Of a stretch of 64,000 bases of DNA, positions 36,185 through 45,147 are shown in pieces. Source of the stretch: Runella sp. SP2 (lineage in GTDB: Bacteria; Bacteroidota; Bacteroidia; Cytophagales; Spirosomataceae); NCBI RefSeq assembly GCF_003711225.1, contig NZ_CP031030.1:372001-436000 (forward strand), read 5' to 3'. The translations under genes and the position numbers were made by a program. Within the stretch, counting starts at the first letter, position 1. Each line of letters starts with the position of its first letter. The notes beneath the pieces are model-generated. The model did no database searches. It worked only from the letters and a program-made list of their open reading frames with translations, and was not told the DNA's origin.

Positions 36185-37384
36185 TTATTCTACAAAATAC
36201 ATGTCGATTTCGCCTTTGTTTTTGGCCGTAATTTTACCTCGATGGCGACATGCGTAACGGTCTTTGATGAGTTGATAGGTCGTTTCCGAAATATTAATTT
36301 TTCCTGCTTCGCTACTGCTTTCCATACGGCTGGCAATGTTGACGGCATCACCCCAAATGTCATAGCTGAATTTTTTGATGCCCACTACGCCCGCCACTAG
36401 CGGCCCCGTGTGGATGCCAATTCTAATTTCAAAGTAGGGCAAATTCAAGCGTTTGCGTGTTTCAATTTCTTGGTGGATAAATTCTAAAATATCAATAGCC
36501 GCCGCCACCACATCTGCGGCATGGGTCTGGTTGGATTTTGGAAGCCCGCCCGCGCACATGTACGCATCGCCGATGGTCTTGATTTTTTCGATGCCGTATT
36601 TGTCAATGATTTGATCAAATTCTCGGTATATTTTATCAATTTCCAACACTAATTCTTGCGCACTCATACGCTCAGACACTTTGGTGAAATCCTTGAAATC
36701 AGTAAACATCACCGTCACCAACCCATACGTTTGGGCGTCCACGTAGCCTTTGCTTTTTAATTCTGCGGCTGTTTCGTAGGGCAAAATATTGAGCAATAGC
36801 TCTTCTGAACGTTTCTTTTCGGCTTCAATCTCTTTCCTAAGTTTTTTCTGATAAATCGTAGAAAGATAGGCCGTATAGCCAAAATAAAGCGCATAAACCG
36901 TGACCAAACCACAGCAGATTAGTTCTATCAATAAGCTACTATTAGGCTCAAAGGTAATTGGCTTTAAAAAACTACTCACGCCGATGCCAACGATGGTCGC
37001 CACGACGCCATAAAGACACTGCCGTACGCCTCGCACGCCTATATTTCCCGTCCAGGTCATTACGATATACATAATGGTCGGGAATATCGCAAACGACATA
37101 ATACCAATAAACATACCCGCCCAAAAGGTGTCTATGACTAAAAACGAGAGTTCGATAAAGCGACTCGAACCAGAAAATTTATAAACCAAAAAACAAACGT
37201 GGGGGTAAATCAAAAAAACACCAATGAGGAAGTAGATATTGCTGTCGAAACCACGGCTATTACCCTGTAAAACAAGCAAAAGAATGCCGTACGCGTAGCC
37301 CAAAATACGCAGTGGATAGTAGGCGCGCCCTATACCAAAAGACGGTTGCTTAAAATTATGTATCAGCGATTGAAGCAATTGCAT
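36185..37384 (-). CDS. membrane class III adenylate cyclase
   Basis: About five to six transmembrane helices (residues 25-175) precede a short coiled coil and a class III cyclase catalytic domain. The metal-binding aspartates are D229 (FTDFKDF) and D273 (IGDAYM). The purine-specifying pair K269 (EKIKTIGD) and D342 (YDIWGD) is the adenylate-type pair, not the guanylate-type. The transition-state residues N349 and R353 are present in AVNIASRM. All catalytic residues are therefore intact, and the enzyme should make cAMP. The gene is 12 bp downstream of a patatin that carries a cyclic-nucleotide-binding domain. Confidence 0.93.
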   Translation of the reverse strand: MQLLQSLIHNFKQPSFGIGRAYYPLRILGYAYGILLLVLQGNSRGFDSNIYFLIGVFLIYPHVCFLVYKFSGSSRFIELSFLVIDTFWAGMFIGIMSFAIFPTIMYIVMTWTGNIGVRGVRQCLYGVVATIVGIGVSSFLKPITFEPNSSLLIELICCGLVTVYALYFGYTAYLSTIYQKKLRKEIEAEKKRSEELLLNILPYETAAELKSKGYVDAQTYGLVTVMFTDFKDFTKVSERMSAQELVLEIDKIYREFDQIIDKYGIEKIKTIGDAYMCAGGLPKSNQTHAADVVAAAIDILEFIHQEIETRKRLNLPYFEIRIGIHTGPLVAGVVGIKKFSYDIWGDAVNIASRMESSSEAGKINISETTYQLIKDRYACRHRGKITAKNKGEIDMYFVE

Positions 37385-37396
37385 AACGTGTTAACT

Positions 37397-39271
37397 TTAG
37401 GATTTGTACGAAGCCAACTCTTCACTACTCATGTTTTGGAGAACCTCTTTGGCGTGCTCATAGCCTTTTTCGACAATGGTGTCGAAGGCTGCCCAACTCA
37501 CGATCCCAAAGCGGCTCACGTCGGGGTTGAAATACAAATCGGAGTAGCTGATGGCTTCGTTGCGCCGCGCGGCACTGTAGAGCAAGGTCGCATTGAGCAA
37601 CAACGAGGTAAGCGAAGGCAATCGATATTTACGCTGTTTTTTGGGACGAAATCGGTCTTGTAATAACTGCTTGGGACTAGGAATTTCCTCTAAATCAAGT
37701 CGATAGTTTTGGTCGCGGGCTAAGTCCACGCCAATCACTTTGCCTACCTTGGCACGGCTCATCACGTCGGCAGGAAAATTGTTGAACGTCCCGCCGTCCA
37801 CCAGCAGGTCGTCGCCGTCAATAATCGGCGGAAATACGCCTGGAATGGCCGTAGAGGCCAACAGGTATTTGCTCATAGAACCACGGGTGTGCACTTCCTC
37901 GCGGGCTTGGGTATAATTGCTTGACACCACAAAAAGCGTTAGCCACGTATCTTCTATGTCGATTTGGCGAACACCTACGAAGGCTTCAATCGTGTCGTCA
38001 ATCATCTGTTTGATGCGTTTGCCGCGAATGAGTGAAATAAAAGGGAGCCAATTGTAGTCTTTGGTTGGATTAAACATGGCTCCCTTTTTCATAATACGTT
38101 GCACCGTTTCGGAAGGCTCTCCAAACGATACCGCCGCCGCCACCATCGCGCCCACGCTCGTTCCACCCACAAAATCAATGGGGATGCCAAATTCTTCCAA
38201 AGCGCGCATCACCCCAATGTGTGCAAACCCTTTGGCTCCTCCGCCCGCCACCACAAAACCAATGGCCGTTGCACTGAGAATACGGGCCAACCGCTTCATA
38301 TCCTGAGGACTTTTTCGGCGCAAATGGTAGTGAGATTTTACGTTTGGACGCAAACTCAGCCACTCGCGGGTGTGGCGCGGCGAAACTGTATCGGACGGAT
38401 GCAGCAACACCAACACTTGCGGAACGCCAGTCGTGGCAGACCTAGAATTGATACTTTGTTCGTGCGATACCAGCTCCGCAGGCTGCGTAGCGTCTGCAAT
38501 AAGTATAATTTCATCGGCTTGGCGAATACACCGCTGCGTCCATTCGGTGTTTTCGGAGTCCGTCACGTAGAGCATATACTCGTGTTTCGACTCCTGATTA
38601 TCAAGCCACTGTGATAATTCGTGGTAGGCTTTTCTATCGTTTTTACTGGTTTGGGAAAAACCTGTAATGCCATGAAACTCGTCCACCGCCGTGCTTGAGG
38701 CCAGATATGAGGTTCCCTTAGCGCTTAATGCTTGGTACAAATCGTGAGCGAAATCGGGTAGAGAAATGCTGCCGTGTAAGGCCAATAAACAAATATTAAC
38801 GGGCTTCTTTACGCTTTTGCGTCCCCCCTGTGAGTTTTTTAATCGGCTGATAATGAGTTTGGTGACGTTCATGGAAACGGCTGGGTAGTCTAGGATGACC
38901 TTTTCAAAGACTTCCTTTGACAGCTTTACCAAAACACTATCACGGATGGCGACAATTGTGGCTGAGCGAGGTTCTCCCGTAAAAATGGCCATTTCACCCA
39001 CGGTTTCACCGCGCATAATTTCCCCGATGACCTTCTGGGTTCCCTCCTCGGTCGTTATTTGGGCCTGTAGGCGTCCGCTAATGACAAAATAGAGCGAGTC
39101 ACCGACGTCTTTTTGGGCAAAAAGCTGTTCGCCTCCGCCTATTTCCACCCATTGGAGTTGAGGTTCGAGGCTATGTAGCAGGGTATCGTCAAAATCACCA
39201 AAAATACGGGTAAGGTTTTTACGAAGCAGTTCACGGTGGAACTGGTTTGCGAGTGGTTGAATGAGAGCCAT
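37397..39271 (-). CDS. patatin-like phospholipase with cyclic nucleotide-binding domain (NTE-like)
   Basis: A 624-residue protein from the ATG at 39271; a longer frame to 39358 adds an unlikely leader. Residues about 20-140 are a cNMP-binding domain with a phosphate-binding cassette (GEMAIFTGEPRSATIV, R102). Residues 340 onward are a patatin domain: oxyanion motif GGGAKG (343-348), nucleophile S372 in GTSVG, and a DGG catalytic-Asp motif in LLVDGGTFNNFP. This is the architecture of neuropathy target esterase-like lysophospholipases. Its partner cyclase is the next gene, so cAMP probably controls the lipase directly. Confidence 0.92.
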   Translation of the reverse strand: MALIQPLANQFHRELLRKNLTRIFGDFDDTLLHSLEPQLQWVEIGGGEQLFAQKDVGDSLYFVISGRLQAQITTEEGTQKVIGEIMRGETVGEMAIFTGEPRSATIVAIRDSVLVKLSKEVFEKVILDYPAVSMNVTKLIISRLKNSQGGRKSVKKPVNICLLALHGSISLPDFAHDLYQALSAKGTSYLASSTAVDEFHGITGFSQTSKNDRKAYHELSQWLDNQESKHEYMLYVTDSENTEWTQRCIRQADEIILIADATQPAELVSHEQSINSRSATTGVPQVLVLLHPSDTVSPRHTREWLSLRPNVKSHYHLRRKSPQDMKRLARILSATAIGFVVAGGGAKGFAHIGVMRALEEFGIPIDFVGGTSVGAMVAAAVSFGEPSETVQRIMKKGAMFNPTKDYNWLPFISLIRGKRIKQMIDDTIEAFVGVRQIDIEDTWLTLFVVSSNYTQAREEVHTRGSMSKYLLASTAIPGVFPPIIDGDDLLVDGGTFNNFPADVMSRAKVGKVIGVDLARDQNYRLDLEEIPSPKQLLQDRFRPKKQRKYRLPSLTSLLLNATLLYSAARRNEAISYSDLYFNPDVSRFGIVSWAAFDTIVEKGYEHAKEVLQNMSSEELASYKS

Positions 39272-39362
39272 AAAGTTGAGGGTCAAAGCGTGAGTAGGGT
39301 ACTGATACACAATCAGTATGGCAATGATAACGAATTTTTTTGAAAAATACCTACTCACTAAA

Positions 39363-39403
39363 AATGCCCTACTTGCCTGTAGGGATGGGCAAGGTAGGGC
39401 ATG
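39363..39403 (-). terminator. terminator of the TonB-dependent receptor gene
   Basis: ATGCCCTAC-TTGCC pairs with GGCAAGGTAGGGCAT (one bulge). On the minus strand the stem is followed by TTTTTAG. It starts about 50 bp beyond the receptor stop. Confidence 0.7.
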
Positions 39404-39451
39404 AGAAAAAGGGTTAATAATAAGGAAGAGATGCTCTGAAGGCTGAAAGAA

Positions 39452-41854
39452 TCAATTAATCCTGTTTTTCTCCTCTTCAACCCCCGTTTGTCGTTGCCGC
39501 GCCGATTTAACTTGTTTATTGCCAAAGTTATAACTCAAGTTGATTCGGACAGTACGACTTTCCCAGCCGCCCGAACCTGTGATGCGTAGTCCGCCGAATT
39601 GGGTTGTACCTCGCCAAGGAGAGGTGTAAAATACATCGCTGATGGCCACGCGGAATGATACTTTTTCTTTGAGGATACGTTTTTGAAGTGCAAAGTCGAG
39701 CGAACCTTGGCTGCGCGTAACGTAGGTGCCGCCCCAAATACCGGGAGAACTGTACCAACCCGATACTTCTAAGTTCCACTTTAGGGGTAAGCTAAAGGTG
39801 TTTTGCCCGTACAGACTCAACACGTTGGCTTTCACGTTCATAAATTTCTTCTCGTCAGATGTAAAAGCGGTGTGGTACGCATCGAGGCTGACATACACAT
39901 TCCACCACTTAGCCGCCTGAAACGGATACGAAACGCCCAAGTTGATGATTTGCTGGTCGGCGATGTTACGCTCCATCATAAAATTGCGATTGTAGCCCGT
40001 AGTATCGGTAATTTGGGCAAAAAAATCACGGACGTAGCTGTAGCTCAGCGAGGTCGTCAGGGTGTATTTGTAAGTATGGGCAAGTTTGAGGTTGTTGACG
40101 TATTGGGGCTGCAAAAACGCATTCCCTTTTTGGTAGGTCAATTCATCTAATTGCCACTCGAAAGGGTTAAGAGATTGATACGTAGGTCGTTCGATGCGGC
40201 GGCTGTATGTCAACGCAAAGCTGTTGTTGGGATTGGCGTTGTAGGTGATACCACCGCTGGGAAAGAGATTGGTGTAGTTGCGGCGCACAAAAGCATCGGC
40301 ATTTTTTTGCGTTCCAGTCAATTTTCCTTCCGACACCGTTTGCTCGGCGCGAAGACCAAATTGAAGGTCGAATTTTTGATGGCTTCGGTTGTAGTTGACG
40401 TAAGCGGCGTTGATTTGTTCGGTATAAACAAAATTGTTGGAGCGATTGGCATTGAAAGCGTCTGTGCCGTCAACCACATCGTAGAAATCGAAGGTATTGT
40501 TCGTTTTTACAATCGATAGTTTTGCTCCCATTCCTAATTTCCCTTTCAGAAATGGCTGTTCGTAGTCAACTTTGGCCGAAAAAATGCCAATATCAGTTGG
40601 GGTTTTCATGCGGTAAATTTGACTGAACAACGTTTGGGTTTCGGTCCCGTTTTTATAAAAATTGGGCTGATAACTGTGGCGATTGCTGTTGTACGAACCC
40701 AAGTCAACGTCCACGTTCAAAACGTGGCCAAGGGTATCTGCGAAACGATAGTTGGTGTTGAGATACAAGTTGTTGCTGTGCTGTTGAGCGGTATTATCGG
40801 CAATCAAAACCTGCGTCGGGAGCGTACTGTTTTGGGGGTAAATGGGCGTCCGACTGAGCGACGTATTGTCGTTGGCATTGAGGTTGGCGTTCAAAATAAA
40901 GCCAAACGTACTTTTTGTCGATGCAAAGTAGTCCATGCCAAGTTTGATGTTATTGCTTTGGTTGTGGTTGATGGTCTCGGCTTTTTGGTCAAAAATGGTA
41001 TTGACTTGTTCGCGGTAAAAATTCAAATACGACCAATTTTGTCCCGTTCGGTTGCTGTACGTGCCAAAAAAGTTGGTTTTTCGGTTTCGATGGTTGAACG
41101 ACACCGACCCATTAACTTTTCCAAAACGCCCATAACCATACCCCAGCGCCAACGACCCGTTGGTACCGAAGCGTTTGTCTTTTTTGAGTCGGATGTTGAT
41201 GATACCCGCATTGCCTGCGGCATCGTAGCGAGCGGAGGGTTGGGTGATTATTTCAATGGCTTCAATGTCAGAGGCTTGGAGTGATTTTAGGAATTGGTTC
41301 AGGTCTGCACCTTGCAATACCGAAGGCTTACCGTCAATGAAAATTCGGACGCCCGTTTTACCTTCGAGAATGATGTTTTCGTTGTTGTCCAACACCACCC
41401 CTGGCGATTTTCGCAGCAGTTCCAAGCCCGTTGTTCCAGTAGCACTCAGGGAAGATTGGACGTTGAAAACCGTTTTGTCCGAAAGAACCTCGACCAACGG
41501 TTTTTGGGCTTTAACTTTCACTTCGGCCAGCTGATTATCGCTGCGCAAAACAAAGGCGTCGAAGTCAATGTTGGTATCTATGAGCTTGAAATTGACCGAG
41601 CGGTATTTTTGAAAACCCACGCTGCTAATGACCAAATAGTAGTGCTCGGGGGCAATACCGCTCATTTTAAAATGACCATTTTCGGTGCTGCTTTCAACTT
41701 TTACGAGGCTGGAGTCGCCTACTTTAAAAAGGGAGGCAGTGGCAAAGGGAATGCCTTCGTTTTGTTCGTTTTTTGCCAATCCTGAAACGGAAAAGCGCTG
41801 GGCCATTGATACGGTGGTTAATAAAACGAGTAATGGAAGTAAGATGGTTTTCAT
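39452..41854 (-). CDS. TonB-dependent outer-membrane receptor (OMP_b-brl_3 type)
   Basis: 800 residues from the ATG at 41854, where a signal peptide (MKTILLPLLVLLTTVSMAQ) begins. An upstream frame to 42079 has no signal and overlaps the divergent gene. The N-terminus has a carboxypeptidase-regulatory-like beta-sandwich, then a plug domain (VRIFIDGKPSVLQG, IEAIEIITQPSARYDAAGNAGIINI), then a 22-strand-type barrel with a C-terminal aromatic strand (INLSYNFGNK). It probably imports a ligand or takes part in envelope processes; the ligand is unknown. It is divergent from a LytS/LytTR pair, a pairing often seen for this barrel family. Confidence 0.9.
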   Translation of the reverse strand: MKTILLPLLVLLTTVSMAQRFSVSGLAKNEQNEGIPFATASLFKVGDSSLVKVESSTENGHFKMSGIAPEHYYLVISSVGFQKYRSVNFKLIDTNIDFDAFVLRSDNQLAEVKVKAQKPLVEVLSDKTVFNVQSSLSATGTTGLELLRKSPGVVLDNNENIILEGKTGVRIFIDGKPSVLQGADLNQFLKSLQASDIEAIEIITQPSARYDAAGNAGIINIRLKKDKRFGTNGSLALGYGYGRFGKVNGSVSFNHRNRKTNFFGTYSNRTGQNWSYLNFYREQVNTIFDQKAETINHNQSNNIKLGMDYFASTKSTFGFILNANLNANDNTSLSRTPIYPQNSTLPTQVLIADNTAQQHSNNLYLNTNYRFADTLGHVLNVDVDLGSYNSNRHSYQPNFYKNGTETQTLFSQIYRMKTPTDIGIFSAKVDYEQPFLKGKLGMGAKLSIVKTNNTFDFYDVVDGTDAFNANRSNNFVYTEQINAAYVNYNRSHQKFDLQFGLRAEQTVSEGKLTGTQKNADAFVRRNYTNLFPSGGITYNANPNNSFALTYSRRIERPTYQSLNPFEWQLDELTYQKGNAFLQPQYVNNLKLAHTYKYTLTTSLSYSYVRDFFAQITDTTGYNRNFMMERNIADQQIINLGVSYPFQAAKWWNVYVSLDAYHTAFTSDEKKFMNVKANVLSLYGQNTFSLPLKWNLEVSGWYSSPGIWGGTYVTRSQGSLDFALQKRILKEKVSFRVAISDVFYTSPWRGTTQFGGLRITGSGGWESRTVRINLSYNFGNKQVKSARQRQTGVEEEKNRIN

Positions 41855-42053
41855 GGTTGCGATGGTTGATGGGACAAAGTTGCAGTCCTGACGAAACCCA
41901 TCAAAGAGACATTCGGTGAATTGACAAATAACCCGACGAATGACTTCTTGTGCAGTTGAACGGCTTATACGGCAATTCGTCGAAAAAACGTAGCAGAATC
42001 GAATTATTTGTGGGAGATTTGAAACACATTCACAAAAAATACGGCGTAGAAAA

Positions 42054-43127
42054 ATGATAAATTGGCAAAAAAAACTCATTTGGAGAATTCGGCTTGGAGA
42101 ACTGCTAGCCGTCGTTGGAGTTTACTTTGTGTTGTATGCTTTGTATTGTTTGACGTTGACATTCAATGAGTTGTCGTACGTTAAAATGACGTATGGCGCA
42201 CTGCTTCTCAACTATGCCGTCAGCCAATTTTTTGATTATGCCTTAAAATTTATCCTGACCATTCCCCTTTGGTATTTCTACTTTCGCGTGATTCCACATT
42301 GGAAGCTTTCGACCAAGATTCTTTTGCACGTATTCACCATGTTACTTTTTGTTTTTACGTGGCAAAAAGCGTTCTATTTTACGATGGAAGCCTTGGGGCG
42401 TGGGCATTTGCGAGGGTCGAGTCAAGTGTGGGATATTTACATTCCTGCGCTTATTTACGTCATTCAATTTGGTTTTTTTCACGCCTACGAATACCATTTG
42501 CACTATCAACGCCAAAAAGAAACTGAAAATGCCCTTCGACAGGCGTCGTTGGAAAGCGAACTTTCGGCCATCAAAGCCCAGCTTAATCCGCATTTTTTGT
42601 ACAACGTCTTCAATACCATCAGCGCGTCGGTACCGCCCGAAATGGAAGACACACGGGAGATGATTGCGAAATTGGCCGATTTGTTTCGGTACCAGTTGAA
42701 AGCATCTCGGGTGGATTTTGTCAAACTGAAAGACGAGATGGAGTTTGTTGAAAAATATCTTGCCTTGGAAAAAGACCGTTTTGGCAGCAGGTTGCAAACA
42801 ACGATTGAGATGGACGAAGCATTGATGTCCGAACGGGTGCCACCGATGTTGCTTCAGCCGATTGTGGAGAATGCCATCAAACACGGTATTTCACCCAAAA
42901 TCGAAGGGGGAGAAGTGAAAATAACAATCAAAAAAAGTACCTACGACTTGATAGTGGAGATTACAGACACGGGGGTTGGGTTGGTCAATGAAGGAGAAAT
43001 TATTGGAAAAGGCGTGGGGTTGACCAACACAAAATTGCGCTTAGAAAAGATGTTTGGGAAAACGTTACATTTTCAACAAAACCAACCGAGCGGTTTTCGA
43101 GTTTGGTTTGAAATACCACTCCAATAA
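42054..43127 (+). CDS. LytS-type sensor histidine kinase
   Basis: A 357-residue kinase with four N-terminal transmembrane helices, then the His_kinase domain (PF06580 type). The phospho-accepting His is in LNPHFLYNVFNTISA, and the ATPase motifs are IVENAIKHGI (N box), DTGVGL (G1) and GKGVGLTNTKLRLEKMFG (G2). It has no periplasmic sensor, so it probably senses membrane state or a partner protein. It is 5 bp upstream of its LytTR response regulator gene. Confidence 0.92.
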   Translation: MINWQKKLIWRIRLGELLAVVGVYFVLYALYCLTLTFNELSYVKMTYGALLLNYAVSQFFDYALKFILTIPLWYFYFRVIPHWKLSTKILLHVFTMLLFVFTWQKAFYFTMEALGRGHLRGSSQVWDIYIPALIYVIQFGFFHAYEYHLHYQRQKETENALRQASLESELSAIKAQLNPHFLYNVFNTISASVPPEMEDTREMIAKLADLFRYQLKASRVDFVKLKDEMEFVEKYLALEKDRFGSRLQTTIEMDEALMSERVPPMLLQPIVENAIKHGISPKIEGGEVKITIKKSTYDLIVEITDTGVGLVNEGEIIGKGVGLTNTKLRLEKMFGKTLHFQQNQPSGFRVWFEIPLQ

Positions 43128-43132
43128 CAGCC

Positions 43133-43864
43133 ATGCAAAAAATAGTAATTGCCGACGACGAAGCGGCGGGACGTACGCTCATCAAGCAATATTTGCAGGA
43201 ATACCCTACGATGATTGTGGTAGGGGAGGCCAACAATGGCGTCGATGCCGTCAAGATTATCAATGAATTTAAACCCGATGTGGTGTTTTTGGACATTCAA
43301 ATGCCTGGCCTGACGGGTTTTGACGTGCTGACGCATTTGGAAGAAATTCCGCAGATAATTTTCTCAACTGCTTACGATCAATACGCTTTGCAGGCTTTTG
43401 AAGTCCATGCGATTGATTATTTGCTGAAGCCTTACACGGGGGGGCGTTTCAGGGCGGCCATTCAAAAATTGCGGTTGAATCAGAGCCAGAATTTAACCCC
43501 CGTTCAACCGTTGGCCGAAAGCCTCATCAATCCCTTGCAGTATCCCGAAAAGATTCTCATTCAGCAAAATCAAAAACTGGTGACAGTCAATGTTCGCGAC
43601 ATCATCTGGATTTCAGCCGAGGGTGATTATTCCAAAATTATAACTAACCGAGGCAATTATTTGAGCAATTACGGCATTAGCCAGCTCGAACTAAAACTCA
43701 ACCCGCAGCACTTTATTCGGGTGCATCGCTCTTCCATCATTCACTTGGAGTTTGTAAAAGAAATCCAGAAACAACTCAGCAGCTACGATGTCATTATGCA
43801 AAACGGCGATTGGGTGCGCGTCAGCCGAGGCTACATGGATAACATTAAGAAATTGACGTATTGA
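43133..43864 (+). CDS. LytTR-family response regulator
   Basis: A 243-residue protein. The receiver domain has the acidic pair DDE at 8-10, phospho-acceptor D54 in FLDIQMPG, and K104-type switch residues in LLKPYTGG. The C-terminal LytTR DNA-binding domain (about 140-240) contains IIWISAEGDYSKI, FIRVHRSSIIH and WVRVSRGYM. It forms a two-component system with the preceding kinase and may regulate the divergent TonB-dependent receptor. Confidence 0.93.
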   Translation: MQKIVIADDEAAGRTLIKQYLQEYPTMIVVGEANNGVDAVKIINEFKPDVVFLDIQMPGLTGFDVLTHLEEIPQIIFSTAYDQYALQAFEVHAIDYLLKPYTGGRFRAAIQKLRLNQSQNLTPVQPLAESLINPLQYPEKILIQQNQKLVTVNVRDIIWISAEGDYSKIITNRGNYLSNYGISQLELKLNPQHFIRVHRSSIIHLEFVKEIQKQLSSYDVIMQNGDWVRVSRGYMDNIKKLTY

Positions 43865-43899
43865 GGGGGTTGATGATGGGTGAACATATTCTATTCACC

Positions 43900-43944
43900 G
43901 CATGTTGTGCGGTAAATGTAGTGTCTAATTACCGCACAACATGC
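43900..43944. terminator. 16-bp inverted repeat between convergent genes
   Basis: GCATGTTGTGCGGTAA (43900-43915) and its perfect complement (43929-43944) enclose 13 nt. The element lies between the convergent LytTR regulator and hxsC genes and is followed by a short T-rich stretch. It is probably a bidirectional terminator. Confidence 0.65.
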
Positions 43945-43982
43945 AGTCTATTTTGTCAGCCCGACTTAGAAAAAAATTATGA

Positions 43983-45134
43983 TTAAGAGTTGAAAGCTTT
44001 AATGAATTTACTGTGAGCGCCTTTCGCAGATGAAGCAAATAACCCGCCACAATCTGATAATTTACTGCAATTCTGGCATTCATCCAGATAGATATTTTTC
44101 CAATCCGAAATAGATTTACGCATAAAAGGCCAAAGCTCTTCTGGCATCAGGCATAGTTGAATGTTATATATAGATACGTTCATTCCCTGAGTAATAAGAT
44201 ACATTACACTTTCCGTTAATTCACGTTGGTAATCGACTGGATCCATCCACAGGAGTTCAAAGTTGGACCGGGCATAGCCCATATTTTCTAATCCCATGAA
44301 GGCAATATGTTCAACAAAAGGCAAATTTTTGTAGATGTATTGAGCCAACTTTACTAGGCGGGGTATCGTTAATTGATGTAATACAATTCGTATTTCAATC
44401 CGACTGTCATACTTTGCCAAGTTGTAAAGTCCTGAAACGGTTTGTGTAAACGCCCCCTTTGCCTGTACTGTATGATCGTGAATTTGATAATAGTCCGAGT
44501 AAAGGGGGATACCCAGCATACTCCTTCTGTAATTGAGATCCCCGTATCTTTTGGCAAGTTCTGATTTGGCAAAGAGTCTTCCATTAGTCAGAATATGAAG
44601 CTCTGTCTCGGGTAATTCTGATTTCAGCAATTCCAGCAATTCGAAGAATGAATCTCCCAGCAACATAGGCTCGCCTCCTGTAAGACCTAACTCCCTGCAA
44701 TCCTTTGGAAGCATCGGAATGAGTTTTTTATAAAGCCATACAAAATAGGGAATATCATCACGATCTTTAGGGGGCTGTGAACACATCAGACAGTTACTGT
44801 TGCAGCGTTCTGTCAGTAATAGTGTATTATGACGGGAACCGATCCTGTATAGTGTATTTACGTTTCCCTCGGGACTAACCACGACAATATCGCCTTCCTC
44901 AAGATGGGAAAGTGTAGCCAGCCTGTAGACGACCGGCAAACCTGACTGCGCAGTAGGCTCATACTGCTGAGAGGTAAGAATACCGATGTAATGGCCAGTG
45001 GTTTTCGTATCTACGTTTGGTGTGAGTAAAAAATAGGATAGTTCTGTTTCCTTATTTATGTTCCTGGTTACCCTTCCTACCAAAGGAGAATTTATCCCGC
45101 GAGCAATGCCACGTATATGTAATAACGTTGTCAT
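43983..45134 (-). CDS. hxsC: His-Xaa-Ser system radical SAM maturase HxsC
   Basis: 383 residues from the ATG at 45134 (MTTLLHIRGIA). Starting there leaves a 13-bp gap to hxsB, whereas the longer frame to 45197 would overlap it. The radical SAM cluster motif is C111-NSN-C115-LM-C118, followed by the SAM-binding GGEP (GLTGGEPMLLG). A C-terminal cysteine cluster (CQNCSKLSDCGG) may hold an auxiliary site. HxsC is one of two radical SAM proteins that always accompany the His-Xaa-Ser repeat peptide HxsA. The chemistry is expected to be a covalent change in the HxS region. It is the last gene of the operon. Confidence 0.88.
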   Translation of the reverse strand: MTTLLHIRGIARGINSPLVGRVTRNINKETELSYFLLTPNVDTKTTGHYIGILTSQQYEPTAQSGLPVVYRLATLSHLEEGDIVVVSPEGNVNTLYRIGSRHNTLLLTERCNSNCLMCSQPPKDRDDIPYFVWLYKKLIPMLPKDCRELGLTGGEPMLLGDSFFELLELLKSELPETELHILTNGRLFAKSELAKRYGDLNYRRSMLGIPLYSDYYQIHDHTVQAKGAFTQTVSGLYNLAKYDSRIEIRIVLHQLTIPRLVKLAQYIYKNLPFVEHIAFMGLENMGYARSNFELLWMDPVDYQRELTESVMYLITQGMNVSIYNIQLCLMPEELWPFMRKSISDWKNIYLDECQNCSKLSDCGGLFASSAKGAHSKFIKAFNS

Positions 45135-45147
45135 GGTTTTAAAGCTT

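Noticed and set aside
41855-42079. N-terminal extension of the TonB-dependent receptor
   Set aside because: It lacks a signal peptide, overlaps the divergent kinase gene, and a proper signal starts at 41854.
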